From positions 186,001 through 250,000 of the forward strand of contig NZ_JAGGJV010000010.1 in assembly GCF_017873135.1 (NCBI RefSeq): 64,000 nt of DNA. The letters run 5' to 3'. A model generated the notes under the pieces. That model did no database searches. It saw nothing but the letters and a program-made list of their open reading frames with translations, and was not told where the DNA came from. Below are positions 9,935 through 18,849 of this stretch, in pieces; position 1 is the stretch's first letter; every line of letters starts with the position of its first letter. A program made the position numbers and the translations under genes. The stretch comes from Rhizobium herbae. Its GTDB lineage: Bacteria; Pseudomonadota; Alphaproteobacteria; Rhizobiales; Rhizobiaceae.

Positions 9935-10927
9935 TCAGGCAGCCTTCCGCTTGTGCAGGAAATGGTCGATGGAGACGGCGGCCAGCAGAATGCAGCCTTT
10001 GATCATGTCCTGCCAATAGACGGACACGTCAAGCAGGATCAACGAGCTTGTCACGACCGAGAGCAATGCAATACCAAGAATTGCACCGAGGATCGTGCCG
10101 GAGCCGCCATTCAGCGAGGCGCCACCGATCACCGCCGCGGCAATGATGTTGAGTTCCATGCCCACCCCGAAGGTCGGGGTCGCGGCACCGAAGCGGGACA
10201 TGTAGATGACGCCGGCGACACCGGACAGCGTTGCGCAGAGCACCGTCACCCAGAATTTCACCTGGTTGGTCTTGATGCCGGAATAGAGCGCCGCCTTCTC
10301 GTTGCTGCCGGTATAGAACACCTTGCGGAACGCCGTTGCCCGGCGCAGCAGGAAATCGAACAACACGACGACGGCGACGAAGATCAGGATCACATAGGGA
10401 ACACCATGGAACGTGCCCTGCCCGACCGCCTTGAACGAGGGCGGCAGGGTGAACAGCGACAGCGGCGTGCCCTTGGTGATGATAAGGCAGATGCCGCGCA
10501 CGATTACCATGGCCGCAAGCGAGGTTATGAAGTGGTTGAGCCCCACCACCGTCACGAAGAAGCCCATGACGCAACCGATCAGGCCGCTGGCGATGATCCC
10601 GATCAACGATGCGCTCCAGGGATCGAGCCCCATCAGGAAGAGCGAACCCGACAGCACCATCGAGAAGCAGACGACCGAACCGACCGACAGGTCGATGCCG
10701 CCGACGATCAGCAGGATGGTCATGCCGACGACGACGATGCCTTCCACCGAGAACGACATCAGCATGGCCCGGAAGTTGCCGAGCGTCAGGAAATGCGGCG
10801 AGGCAAAGCTCATGACGATGCAGAGCGCCAGAATGATCGCGATCAGTCCCGCCTCGCGCATCGTCCCCAGCCGTTTCCAGCCGGCCGCGCGTGCCTGATG
10901 CGCCGTTGTCAGTGTAGCCTCCGCCAT
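9935..10927 (-). CDS. ABC transporter permease, RbsC/ribose type
   Basis: A 330-aa integral membrane protein with 8-10 hydrophobic helices and the BPD_transp_2 core: IVGGIDLSVGSVVCFSM, VVGLNHFITSLAAMVIVRG and AAAVIGGASLNGGSGT are all characteristic of the RbsC/XylH/AraH family. The start at 10927 has GGAG 8 nt upstream; an earlier in-frame start would overlap the ATPase gene. It forms the membrane channel with the RbsA-type ATPase and periplasmic binding protein encoded just upstream. Spacing to the SorC gene is one base. Confidence 0.9.
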   Translation of the reverse strand: MAEATLTTAHQARAAGWKRLGTMREAGLIAIILALCIVMSFASPHFLTLGNFRAMLMSFSVEGIVVVGMTILLIVGGIDLSVGSVVCFSMVLSGSLFLMGLDPWSASLIGIIASGLIGCVMGFFVTVVGLNHFITSLAAMVIVRGICLIITKGTPLSLFTLPPSFKAVGQGTFHGVPYVILIFVAVVVLFDFLLRRATAFRKVFYTGSNEKAALYSGIKTNQVKFWVTVLCATLSGVAGVIYMSRFGAATPTFGVGMELNIIAAAVIGGASLNGGSGTILGAILGIALLSVVTSSLILLDVSVYWQDMIKGCILLAAVSIDHFLHKRKAA

Positions 10928-10955
10928 GACCCTGTCTCCTGCCCCTGCTTGTTCT

Positions 10956-12494
10956 TTACGCGGCATGCTCTGATGCCTTCGAATTGTTGTGATCTCCGAC
11001 ACCCGATGCGAGACGCATGATCGCCTCTTCCGTCATCGTCTCGCCCTCGACTTCGCCTGCAACCGTGCCCTCGCGGATCACCAGCACTCGGTCGCAGAGA
11101 CCGAGAAGTTCCGGCAGTTCCGACGAGATGACGACGATGCCGATGCCGGAACGCGCGAGATCGCGCAGCAGCCGGTGGATTTCCGATTTGGCGCCGACAT
11201 CGATGCCGCGCGTCGGCTCGTCCATCAGGATGACCTTGGGATTGACCGCCAGCTGCTTGGCAATCGCCACCTTCTGCTGGTTGCCGCCCGAGAGCGACGA
11301 GACCGGCATGTCGATGCCGCCCATCCGCACGCCGAGCCGTTTCGTCAAATCCCGGGCGCGGTCCGCCTCGGCCTTCGAATTCAACAGGCCCAGCGGTCCC
11401 GTCAGCGACTTCAGATCGAGAACAGCAATGTTCTGGGCGATGGAAAGCTCCAGGAAAACGCCGGAACCCTTGCGGTCCTCCGAAAGATAGACGACACCCG
11501 CCTTGACGGCCTGCGCATAGGACCGGGCGTGCAAGGCCTGTCCATGCAGCTTCACCTCGCCGTGCGTCACCGGCCGCAATCCGCAGATGCCCTCGGCAAT
11601 TTCCGTCCGGCCCGAGCCGATCAGCCCGCCGACGCCAAGAATCTCGCCCTTGCGCAATTCGAAACTGACATCGTGGAAGCGGCTGCCGTCGCCAAGCCCG
11701 CGCACGCTCAGAATGGTATCGTCCGTCCGTTCCGTCAGCGCCTGCTTTTCCGGATAGAGCTGGGTGATCTCCCGCCCGACCATGCGGCGCACGATATCAT
11801 CCGGCGTCAGGTCTGCCACATTCTCCGTCGAGACATAACGCCCGTCGCGAAACACCGTCACCCGGTCGCATAGGCTGAAGATTTCGGCCATGCGATGGCT
11901 GATATAGATGATCGAAATCCCTTGAGCCTTCAGATCGCGAATGATCCCGAACAGCACTTGCGCCTCGGATTCCGTCAGCGCCGCCGTCGGTTCGTCGAAG
12001 ATCAAAACGCGGCAATCGAGCGTCAGCGCCTTGGCGATCTCGACCAATTGCTGGCTGGAGATCGACAGTTCGGCGACCTTGCGGCGCACGTCGATCGGCG
12101 CCAGCCGGTTCATCACGGCCTGCGCGTCTCGCTCCAGCCTGCCATAATTCATGAAAGGCGAGCGGCGGCGGTTGGTGGCCGCCATGAACATGTTCTCGGC
12201 CACCGTCGCATCGGGGCAAAGCGCGATTTCCTGGTGCACGAGCCCAAGCCCGAGCGATTGCGCCACGGCCGGCGAGGTCACCTTGACCACAGCACCATCG
12301 ACAAAAACGTCGCCCTCGGTCGGCTGCAGCACACCGGCAATGATATTCATCAGCGTCGATTTACCCGCGCCGTTTTCGCCGCAAAGCGCATGCACTTCGC
12401 CTTTCTCCAGGCTAAAGCTCACGTCCGTCAAAGCCTTCACCGCACCGAAGTGCTTGCTGACATTGCGGATTTCCAGAACCGGCACCGGCGCCAT
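10956..12494 (-). CDS. ABC transporter ATPase with two nucleotide-binding domains (RbsA/MglA type)
   Basis: A 512-aa protein made of two ATPase halves. The first has Walker [10 protein letters not shown] (residues about 38-46) and Walker [10 protein letters not shown]. The second has the family's degenerate Walker [10 protein letters not shown], signature [14 protein letters not shown] and Walker [13 protein letters not shown]. This fused architecture is the hallmark of sugar importers of the CUT2 class. The start at 12494 has GAGG 8 nt upstream. It lies between the binding-protein gene, separated by a strong hairpin, and the permease gene. Confidence 0.93.
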   Translation of the reverse strand: MAPVPVLEIRNVSKHFGAVKALTDVSFSLEKGEVHALCGENGAGKSTLMNIIAGVLQPTEGDVFVDGAVVKVTSPAVAQSLGLGLVHQEIALCPDATVAENMFMAATNRRRSPFMNYGRLERDAQAVMNRLAPIDVRRKVAELSISSQQLVEIAKALTLDCRVLIFDEPTAALTESEAQVLFGIIRDLKAQGISIIYISHRMAEIFSLCDRVTVFRDGRYVSTENVADLTPDDIVRRMVGREITQLYPEKQALTERTDDTILSVRGLGDGSRFHDVSFELRKGEILGVGGLIGSGRTEIAEGICGLRPVTHGEVKLHGQALHARSYAQAVKAGVVYLSEDRKGSGVFLELSIAQNIAVLDLKSLTGPLGLLNSKAEADRARDLTKRLGVRMGGIDMPVSSLSGGNQQKVAIAKQLAVNPKVILMDEPTRGIDVGAKSEIHRLLRDLARSGIGIVVISSELPELLGLCDRVLVIREGTVAGEVEGETMTEEAIMRLASGVGDHNNSKASEHAA

Positions 12495-12521
12495 GATAAT
12501 ATCCTCGTTAACACCTGCGGT

Positions 12522-12550
12522 GGCTGTCCGGGATCAAACCCCGGACAGCC
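12522..12550 (-). promoter_or_regulatory. Intercistronic hairpin after the binding-protein gene
   Basis: An 11-bp perfect stem, GGCTGTCCGGG (12522-12532) and CCCGGACAGCC (12540-12550), with a 7-nt loop, sits between the binding-protein stop and the ATPase start. Such stem-loops usually protect the 3' end of the binding-protein mRNA or attenuate read-through. No clear T-run follows, so a full terminator is not supported. Confidence 0.65.
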
Positions 12551-12560
12551 GGCACAAAGG

Positions 12561-13589
12561 TTACTCCTCGATGCCTTTGGTGCCCCGCCGCTTCAGGTAC
12601 TTGTCCCAGTAGAAGTCGTCGGCATTGTCCGCCGTGACGATCGACAGACCATTGTCGACGAAGGGAATGCTCATCGGGTTGAAGCCGGCGCGCTTGGCGT
12701 CGTTCATCGGATCGATGAGTTCCGGATGCTTGGCAAGCCACAGCAGCATGAAGCCCATGTAACCCTGCATGCCCTGGTTCGGGTTGATCGAACCGAACAC
12801 TTCGCCCGCCTTGATCATGTCGAGAATGTTGGCATTGACGTCGGCGCACATCACGAGGATCTTGCCGCCGCTTTCCTTGTTGGCCTGCGAAGCACCGATC
12901 GCCGAGTTGGCTTCCGGCATGAACACGGCGCCAAGGTTCGGATGCGCCTGTACCAGGCTCATCAGGCCCTGATAGGCCTTGTTCGGATCCTGGTTGGACG
13001 CAGCGCGGCCGACCAGCTTCATGTCCGGGTATTTTGCCTCCATACGGGCGATAAACGCGGCGATGCGCTTGTCATGATTGTCCTGGCCCGGATTTTCGAG
13101 AACCGCATATTCGCCCTTGCCACCCATTTTTTCGGCAATCGCGTCAGCGGCATAGGTGCCTTCGCGGGTATTGTCCGAGGTGATGAACGAGATGCGCTTG
13201 GAGAGCGGCGCATCGGCTGCGAAGGTGACGACGGCCGTGCCCTGATCGATCGCCCGGTTGATCGGCTCGATGAACGGATCGGAGTTCATCGGATGGACGA
13301 GGATGCCGGCCGGGTTCTGGGCCAGCGCCTGGTCGAAGGTGGCGATCTGCTTGTTGACGTCATATTCCGGCGTGCCGGTATAGGCGGTCTCGCAACCGAG
13401 CTGCTGGCCGGCCTGCTTGAACATCTCATAGACCGGGAACCAGTATTCGACGCCCGAGACCATGACGTTCATGACGTATTTTTCGCCCGGCTTGCAGCGA
13501 AACGGATTGTCCGTTTCAGCAGCGGCAACGCCGGCAAAAAGCGTCGATGCAAGGACCGCCAATGCGGTCGTGCTTAGAAAATTGCGCAA
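12561..13589 (-). CDS. Periplasmic sugar-binding protein of a ribose-type ABC importer
   Basis: A 342-aa exported protein. Translation from TTG at 13589, with AGGAGG 4 nt upstream, gives a clean signal peptide: RNFLSTTALAVLASTLFAGVAAAE with cleavage after AAA. The mature protein is a type I periplasmic binding protein (Peripla_BP_4): MNVMVSGVEYWFPVYEMFK, then GILVHPMNSD and GEYAVLENPGQDNHD. It captures a sugar or polyol for the permease/ATPase pair. It is the first gene of the nine-gene operon. The non-ATG start rests on the SD and signal peptide; a start at 13637 would put 16 odd residues in front. Confidence 0.88.
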   Translation of the reverse strand: MRNFLSTTALAVLASTLFAGVAAAETDNPFRCKPGEKYVMNVMVSGVEYWFPVYEMFKQAGQQLGCETAYTGTPEYDVNKQIATFDQALAQNPAGILVHPMNSDPFIEPINRAIDQGTAVVTFAADAPLSKRISFITSDNTREGTYAADAIAEKMGGKGEYAVLENPGQDNHDKRIAAFIARMEAKYPDMKLVGRAASNQDPNKAYQGLMSLVQAHPNLGAVFMPEANSAIGASQANKESGGKILVMCADVNANILDMIKAGEVFGSINPNQGMQGYMGFMLLWLAKHPELIDPMNDAKRAGFNPMSIPFVDNGLSIVTADNADDFYWDKYLKRRGTKGIEE

Positions 13590-13692
13590 GATTCCTCCTC
13601 GAGGCCGAAGCCCCTCCCAATATCCGGCTACGCCCAACGGGCGGCCGATGATCCAATGAAGACCGGAGTTCCTCCTCGAAGTCCGGTAGGGG

Positions 13693-13750
13693 CAGATAAT
13701 CGCAACAGCGCAGCCATGTCAATATAATTCATATGCTGAAATATATTTCA
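13693..13750 (-). promoter_or_regulatory. Promoter and candidate SorC operator of the polyol-type operon
   Basis: Reading leftward, a perfect -35 TTGACA (13722-13717) and a weak -10 TATCTG (13698-13693) are 18 nt apart, about 100 nt before the binding-protein start. Just upstream of the -35 is a perfect 14-bp palindrome TGAAATATATTTCA (13737-13750). The position, centred near -57, suits an activator or a looped repressor. Assignment to the SorC protein is inferred. The rest of 13590-13913 holds no gene I can support. Confidence 0.45.
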
Positions 13751-13913
13751 TGCACTTCTCGCCGGCGGCAGACCAAGGGCAAAAGACCGTCATCCGATCC
13801 CGGCCGCTCAGGTCCGGGGCCTCTCAACCAAAGTTTCTTGATTCAGTCGCATGGCGTTCATGTGGTTGTCAGCAAAGTCACCCAGTTTGGCCTCAGCAAA
13901 AGAGGTCACTCAT

Positions 13914-14480
13914 ATGATAATCAAGGCTTTGAAATTTGGCGGCCTGACGGCCTTCGCGATGGCGGTGGCGTTTGGGGCCTATTTCCTGGCCATTCAGGCG
14001 ACCGGCAATTTCTACGCGGTCGTGCCGGGCGAGCTATACCGCTCCAACCAGCCGACGGCTTCTCAGGTCGCTGACTACACACAGCGCTATGGCATCAAGA
14101 CCATCGTCAATCTGCGCGGCAGCAGTGAAGACGCAGCGTGGTACAAGGACGAAGTTGCCACCGCCGCCGCTCTCGGTGTCAACCACATCGATTTCAGAAT
14201 GTCGGCAAGTCAGCAGCTGACGCTGGAGGAATCGCAAAAGCTCGTCGCGCTCCTGCGCGACGCGCCTAAACCCATCCTCATCCACTGCCTATCGGGCGCG
14301 GATCGAACCGGCCTTGCCTCCGCGATCTACCTGCACCAGATTGCCAAGGTGAAGGAAGACACGGCCGAAAGGCAGCTATCCATCCGGTTCGGCCATCTGA
14401 GCATCCCGTTCCTTTCGCCCGCATACGCGATGGACGAAAACTGGGAAAACCTCGAAAAATCGTTCAACACCGCAGGCTGA
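13914..14480 (+). CDS. Membrane-anchored tyrosine/dual-specificity phosphatase-like protein
   Basis: A 188-aa protein with one N-terminal hydrophobic helix (about residues 8-28) acting as anchor or uncleaved signal, followed by a PTP-fold domain. The active-site loop HCLSGADRTG matches the CX5R signature, and LYRSNQPT and IVNLRGSSED are typical of cysteine-dependent phosphatases of the DSP/SIW14-like group found in many proteobacteria. The catalytic domain would be periplasmic if the helix is a signal anchor. The start at 13914 has AAGAGG 8 nt upstream. It is divergent from the polyol operon and convergent with the Pot-type ATPase gene; no functional link to either is evident. Confidence 0.82.
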   Translation: MIIKALKFGGLTAFAMAVAFGAYFLAIQATGNFYAVVPGELYRSNQPTASQVADYTQRYGIKTIVNLRGSSEDAAWYKDEVATAAALGVNHIDFRMSASQQLTLEESQKLVALLRDAPKPILIHCLSGADRTGLASAIYLHQIAKVKEDTAERQLSIRFGHLSIPFLSPAYAMDENWENLEKSFNTAG

Positions 14481-14538
14481 TCATTGCGATAGGCTGCCGG
14501 AATAGCTGCGCCCGCGACATCGACGCTTGGAGCGCCGC

Positions 14539-15621
14539 CTACGCGCTGAAGACGTGCGCGCTGGCCGGATCGAAACCGAGCGAAACCATATCCCCTCGCG
14601 CAAGACTGGACGCGGCTTCATGACCGAAGGGCAGGCGCACCGAAAGCGCCTCCCCCGTCTCGGCGGCAGCAGCGACGTGGATATTGCTGCCGAGGAAGGC
14701 GATATCGGTAACGGTAGCAGCAAGATTGGCTGTCCCCTCTCCGACAGACCCCCGCGCCAACGACAGGCGTTCGGGCCGGAGCATCAGCGCCGCCATGCCG
14801 CCCGCCGCACCCCCGCCATGCATCGGCACGCCGCGGATTGTCAGGCTCGACCCGATGGAGATATCGGCACGTCCATTCTGCGCGGAAAGAATACGGCAAT
14901 CGACGAAATCGCTATCCCCGACGAATTCCGCGACGAAACGGGTGGCCGGATTGGCGTAAAGCTCCGGCCCGGTACCGATCTGGTCGATGACGCCCCTGGA
15001 AAAGACCGCGATCCGGTCCGACAGCCTGAGCGCCTCCTCCTGGTCATGCGTCACATAGAGGATGGTCACCTCGGTTTCCTGATGGATGCGTCGGATCTCG
15101 TGCTGGATCTCTTCCCGCAATTTCTTGTCGAGCGCCGACAGCGGCTCGTCCATCAAAAGCACCGGCGGATCATAGGCGAGCGCCCGCGCCAGCGCCACGC
15201 GCTGCTGCTGGCCGCCCGACATCTGCGCCGGCTTGCGGTCCTCGAACCCTTCGAGCCGGACAAGCTTCAGCATCTTTTTGACCTTGGCATCGATCTCGGC
15301 CTTGGGCAGGCGCCGGACCTTCAAGGGAAACGCGATGTTCTCGCCGACCGACAGATGCGGAAACAGCGTGTAGCGCTGGAACACCATGCCGATATTGCGC
15401 TTGTGCGAGGGCGTTGAGATCAGGCTTTCGCCATCGAGCAGGATGTCGCCCGCCGTCGGATTTTCGAAACCCGCCAGGATATAGAGCGTCGTGCTCTTGC
15501 CCGATCCGGACGGCCCGAGGAAGGTCATGAACTCGCCGCGCTCAACGGTCAGATTGACGTCGCGGACGGCGGTGACGATGCCGTAGTCCTTTCTGAGAGC
15601 ACGGATTTGCAGGAAACTCAT
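14539..15621 (-). CDS. ABC importer ATPase, PotA/spermidine-putrescine type
   Basis: A 360-aa ATPase. Walker A is GPSGSGKST, Q-loop is VFQRYTLFPHLSV, signature is MSGGQQQRVALARAL, Walker B is VLLMDEPLSALD and the switch His is in THDQEEAL. A C-terminal TOBE_2 domain begins at about residue 275. The ATG at 15621 overlaps the permease stop (ATGA) and has AAGGA 8 nt upstream; a much longer in-frame extension is open but lies entirely over the permease gene and is not real. It is the last gene of the ten-gene GntR-controlled operon and energises the two permeases next to it. Confidence 0.92.
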   Translation of the reverse strand: MSFLQIRALRKDYGIVTAVRDVNLTVERGEFMTFLGPSGSGKSTTLYILAGFENPTAGDILLDGESLISTPSHKRNIGMVFQRYTLFPHLSVGENIAFPLKVRRLPKAEIDAKVKKMLKLVRLEGFEDRKPAQMSGGQQQRVALARALAYDPPVLLMDEPLSALDKKLREEIQHEIRRIHQETEVTILYVTHDQEEALRLSDRIAVFSRGVIDQIGTGPELYANPATRFVAEFVGDSDFVDCRILSAQNGRADISIGSSLTIRGVPMHGGGAAGGMAALMLRPERLSLARGSVGEGTANLAATVTDIAFLGSNIHVAAAAETGEALSVRLPFGHEAASSLARGDMVSLGFDPASAHVFSA

Positions 15622-16418
15622 GATTTCAGTCCTTTGCGCAGCAGCGCGACCAGCAGCATCAGCGCTATGGTAACGACGATAAGAAGGGTGGAAGCGGCAG
15701 CGATCACCGGCGTCAGGTCCTGCCGCAGCGTCGCCCAGATTTTGACGGGCAGCGTCTGCAGAGTGGGGCTTGCCATGAAGATCGCCAGCACCACCTCGTC
15801 CCAGGAGGTAAGAAACGAAAAGACAGCTGCCGAGAAGAGACCATGGCTGATCGAGGGCAGCGTGATCCGCAGCTTCGCCTCGAGCGGGCTTGCACCGCAC
15901 AGCACCGCCGCGTCCTCGATAGACTTGTCGAAGCCTTCCAGCGCATTGGTGATGGAGAGGATCGAGAACGGCAAGGCGACGACGAGATGGGCGATGACGA
16001 AGCCGGTGACCGTGCCGTTCAGCCCGATACGGAGGAAGAAGGCGTAGAGCGCGACGGCAAGCACCACCACCGGCAGGATCATCGGCGTCAAAAACAGTGC
16101 CCTCAGCCCCTCCTTGCCGATGAACCGACCGTGCACCAGGCCAAACGAAGCGACGAGACCGATCAGGACGGACAGGACGGTGACGATCGCGGCGATGTAA
16201 AAGCTGGTGCCCGCAGCCTCCAGCCAGCGCGGATCGGCGAAGAACATGGCGTACCATTTCAGCGTCCAGCCGGGCGGCGGAAAGATCAGCCATTGCGACG
16301 AGCCGAAGGACAGCGCCGCGATAAAGACGATCGGCAGGATCAGGAAGGCCGACGTCAGGCCGGTGATCCCGAGCAGTATCCATTTCCATCCGCCGAGGCG
16401 GTCGAAATTGAGCAGCAT
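15618..16418 (-). CDS. ABC importer permease, PotC type
   Basis: A 266-aa permease with about six helices, starting LLGITGLTSAFLILPIVFIAALSF. The ATPase-contact EAA-like loop is seen as EDAAVLCGASPLEAKLRITLPSI. The start at 16418 follows the upstream permease stop by one base (TGAaATG), a translational-coupling arrangement. An open extension to 16469 is disfavoured because it overlaps the preceding gene. Partner of the PotB-type permease and PotA-type ATPase. Confidence 0.88.
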   Translation of the reverse strand: MLLNFDRLGGWKWILLGITGLTSAFLILPIVFIAALSFGSSQWLIFPPPGWTLKWYAMFFADPRWLEAAGTSFYIAAIVTVLSVLIGLVASFGLVHGRFIGKEGLRALFLTPMILPVVVLAVALYAFFLRIGLNGTVTGFVIAHLVVALPFSILSITNALEGFDKSIEDAAVLCGASPLEAKLRITLPSISHGLFSAAVFSFLTSWDEVVLAIFMASPTLQTLPVKIWATLRQDLTPVIAAASTLLIVVTIALMLLVALLRKGLKS

Positions 16419-16419
16419 T

Positions 16420-17295
16420 TCAGCGGCCCTCCATGCGAGCCGTGCCGAACAGCCTGAGCTGGATGGCATAGAGCGTCAGGGTGACGACCAGCAGCACCAG
16501 CGCCGCAGCACCACCCATACCCCAGTTGACCAGGGACTGGACGAACTGCGCGATCAGTTCGGCCAGCATCATGTTGGCCGTTCCGCCGAGCAGCGCCGGC
16601 GTAACGAAATAGCCGAGCGACATGACGAAGACCATCAGTGCGCCGGAGACCATGCCGGGTGCCGCCAGCGGAATGAGGACACGCGTCAGCGCCTGCCACC
16701 GGGTCGCGCCGCACAGCGCCGCCGCCTGCAGGATGGCCGGGTCGATCTTGCGGATGACGCCGTAGAGCGGCAGGATGATGAAGGGCAGCATGATATAGGT
16801 CATGCCGATGGTGACGCCGGTCAGGTTGTTGACCAGCGGCAGCGGCTCGCTGATCAGGCCAAGGCCCATCAGCGTCTTGTTGATCACGCCGGTGCGCTGC
16901 AAGAGCACCATCCAGGCATAGGTCCGCGTCAGAAGGTTCGTCCACATCGACAGGAGCAGGATCGCAAAGACGATCGAGGACAACCGCGACGGCATGATGG
17001 CGAGCGCCCAGGCGACGGGAAAGCCGATGGCGAGCGTAACGACCGTCACCAGCGCCGAAACGACGAAGGTGTTCAGGAATATCTTCAGATAGGTCGTCGA
17101 GCCGAGCAGAGCCGCATAGTTGCCGAGCCCCGGCTCCGGTTCCATGACGCTGCGCAACAGCAGCGACAGCACCGGCAGGATGAAGAACACCACGAGCAGC
17201 AGCAAGGCCGGAACGGTCAGCGCGAAATTCATCGGCCGCACAAGCCGCAGCCTTGCCGCCGGTGGTGGACTGTCTCGTTCGGTCAAAAGGACCAT
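16420..17295 (-). CDS. ABC importer permease, PotB type
   Basis: A 291-aa permease with an N-terminal helix FALTVPALLLLVVFFILPVL and a large periplasmic loop before the core helices. The EAA-like loop reads LQAAALCGATRWQALTRVLIPLAAPGM. The start at 17295 has GGAAGG 9 nt upstream. It follows the binding-protein gene after an 11-bp hairpin. Together with the PotC-type partner it forms the channel of an importer whose cargo is probably the compound degraded by the upstream enzymes. Confidence 0.88.
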   Translation of the reverse strand: MVLLTERDSPPPAARLRLVRPMNFALTVPALLLLVVFFILPVLSLLLRSVMEPEPGLGNYAALLGSTTYLKIFLNTFVVSALVTVVTLAIGFPVAWALAIMPSRLSSIVFAILLLSMWTNLLTRTYAWMVLLQRTGVINKTLMGLGLISEPLPLVNNLTGVTIGMTYIMLPFIILPLYGVIRKIDPAILQAAALCGATRWQALTRVLIPLAAPGMVSGALMVFVMSLGYFVTPALLGGTANMMLAELIAQFVQSLVNWGMGGAAALVLLVVTLTLYAIQLRLFGTARMEGR

Positions 17296-17337
17296 GCCGA
17301 AATACCTTCCGAAAATATGCCGGTCGAAGAGGGAAAT

Positions 17338-17362
17338 GCGGGCGCAGACGATCTGCGCCCGC
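17338..17362 (-). promoter_or_regulatory. Intercistronic hairpin after the Pot-type binding-protein gene
   Basis: An 11-bp perfect stem GCGGGCGCAGA (17338-17348) / TCTGCGCCCGC (17352-17362) closes a 3-nt CGA loop, starting 9 bases after the binding-protein stop. Very stable, with no T-run, so it is more likely an mRNA-stabilising or attenuating element than a terminator. Confidence 0.7.
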
Positions 17363-17370
17363 GACAAGGC

Positions 17371-18381
17371 TTACTTTGCCTGCCAGGCGTACCAGCGTTC
17401 GCCGATCGCATCGCGATTTTCGGCCCAGTAGCCCATGTCGGCATTCACCTGGCTCGCCGTCTGCTGATCCGGCAGCGTCTTGGCCAGTTCCGCGTCCATC
17501 AGTTTCGGCGAGTCGAGATTGATCGGCGCGTAGCCGGTTCCCTTTGCCATCTCGGCCTGACCTTCGGCAGAAGTCGCCAGCGCAATGAACTTCATCGCCG
17601 CGTCCTTGTTCTTCGCACCCTTCGGCACGACCAGCGCATCGGCCGCTGTGATGTTCTGCTCCCATGAGGTTTCGACCGTTACCCCGGTTGCGGCCAGTGC
17701 CGTCAGGCGGCCGTTCCAGAACGAACCGAAAGGTGCCTCGGCCGACGCCAGCAACTGCTGCGACTGCGCGCCACCCGTCCACCAGATGATATCGGACTTG
17801 ATCGTGTCGAGCTTCTTGAAGGCGCGGTCGAGATCGAGCGGATAGAGCTTGTCGGGCGCGACGCCATCGGCCAGCAGCGCCGCCTCGATGACGCCGGGCG
17901 CCGACCACTTGTAGAAGGTCCGCTTGCCGGGGAATTTTGTCGTGTCGAACAGATCCGCCCAACTCTTCGGGCAGGCCGAGACGGCATCCTTGTTGCAGCC
18001 GATCACGAAGGAATAATAGAAGCTGCCGACCGAATAATCGGTGACAAAACGCGGATCGAGCTTGCTCTTGTCGATGGCGGTGAAATCGAGCTTTTCCAGA
18101 AGCCCCGCCTTGCCGGCCTGGACGGCATAGTCACCCTCGACGTCAACGACGTCCCAGGTGACGCCTGCAGCTTCGACCATGGCCTTGATCTTGCCGTAGT
18201 CGGTCGGCCCGTCCTGCAGAACGGCGATACCGCTCTTTTCCGTGAACTTGTCCGCCCAGGCGGCTTTCTGCACATCCTGTGTTGTTCCACCCCAGCTGGT
18301 GAAAACCATGTCGGCGGCGCTGGCCTGCGTCGTGAGGCTGAGCGTTGCGGCCAATGCCGCGATGATAACTTTGTTTTTCAT
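17371..18381 (-). CDS. Periplasmic binding protein of a Pot-type ABC importer
   Basis: A 336-aa exported protein with signal peptide KNKVIIAALAATLSLTTQAS cut before ADMVFTSW. The mature part is a type II binding protein of the PotD/PotF group: FTSWGGTTQDVQKAAW, TFYKWSAPGVIEAALL and GTGYAPINLDSPKLMD. Known relatives bind polyamines, gamma-aminobutyrate or other small cations. The start at 18381 has GCAAGGGA 4-9 nt upstream. In this operon it probably binds the N-containing compound attacked by the flavin monooxygenase; a cationic betaine such as trigonelline would fit, by inference only. Confidence 0.88.
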   Translation of the reverse strand: MKNKVIIAALAATLSLTTQASAADMVFTSWGGTTQDVQKAAWADKFTEKSGIAVLQDGPTDYGKIKAMVEAAGVTWDVVDVEGDYAVQAGKAGLLEKLDFTAIDKSKLDPRFVTDYSVGSFYYSFVIGCNKDAVSACPKSWADLFDTTKFPGKRTFYKWSAPGVIEAALLADGVAPDKLYPLDLDRAFKKLDTIKSDIIWWTGGAQSQQLLASAEAPFGSFWNGRLTALAATGVTVETSWEQNITAADALVVPKGAKNKDAAMKFIALATSAEGQAEMAKGTGYAPINLDSPKLMDAELAKTLPDQQTASQVNADMGYWAENRDAIGERWYAWQAK

Positions 18382-18514
18382 GTTCCCTTGCTCCGTTTTG
18401 TTGGACTGTTTTTCTTCGTTTTCCGGACAGCCTTCGGCCGTCCGTCCCGGGGTTCCCTGGAAGGTGATGGATTCCCGAAATGTCGTATTCAGCGAGCCAG
18501 CGGCTCTGGCCGGA

Positions 18515-18844
18515 TCAAACCGGCCGGGTTCCTCCTGCGGGTGAAAAGGCTGCCGGTTTCATGATCTTGTTTTCGGCGACTTCGATCAGATCGCGGATCT
18601 TCGGCAGAAATGCCTGCCAGTCCGCATCCGCCATCAGCCGGCCGCGCCGGGCCTCACGATCGTCAAGGCTTGAAAAGCCCCAGATATGGACGATCTCGTT
18701 GATCACGCCGATTTCCGAAAAGAAATAGCCGACCAGTTCGCCCAGATGTTTCTTCTGGATGGCGATGCCCTCCTCCTCCACGACCTTGAGATAGGCAGGA
18801 ATCGCGCCGTTCTTCAGCCGGTAGGTGCGGATCTCGTAAACCAT
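18515..18844 (-). CDS. NIPSNAP-family small protein
   Basis: A 109-aa dimeric alpha+beta barrel-like protein. It starts MVYEIRTYRLKNGAIPAYL and contains GYFFSEIGVINEIVHIW, both typical of NIPSNAP (PF07978). NIPSNAP proteins often sit in catabolic operons with oxygenases, but their activity is mostly undefined. A GTG at 18853 overlapping the aldehyde dehydrogenase stop (GTGA) could also start translation; no strong SD marks either. It is the last enzyme-type gene before the transporter genes. Confidence 0.78.
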   Translation of the reverse strand: MVYEIRTYRLKNGAIPAYLKVVEEEGIAIQKKHLGELVGYFFSEIGVINEIVHIWGFSSLDDREARRGRLMADADWQAFLPKIRDLIEVAENKIMKPAAFSPAGGTRPV

Positions 18845-18849
18845 CGCCG

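Noticed and set aside
11895..13577. 560-codon plus-strand frame across the ABC ATPase and binding-protein genes
   Set aside because: Opposite two confidently identified genes and without protein-like features; a composition artefact.
15622..16389. In-frame extension of the PotA-type ATPase by about 256 codons
   Set aside because: It lies entirely over the PotC-type permease, whereas the ATG at 15621 has a Shine-Dalgarno and a 4-base overlap with the permease stop.
18424..18443. Hairpin CGGACAGCC-TTC-GGCCGTCCG downstream of the NIPSNAP gene as a terminator
   Set aside because: On the minus strand it is followed by an A-rich rather than T-rich stretch, and the genes either side look co-transcribed.
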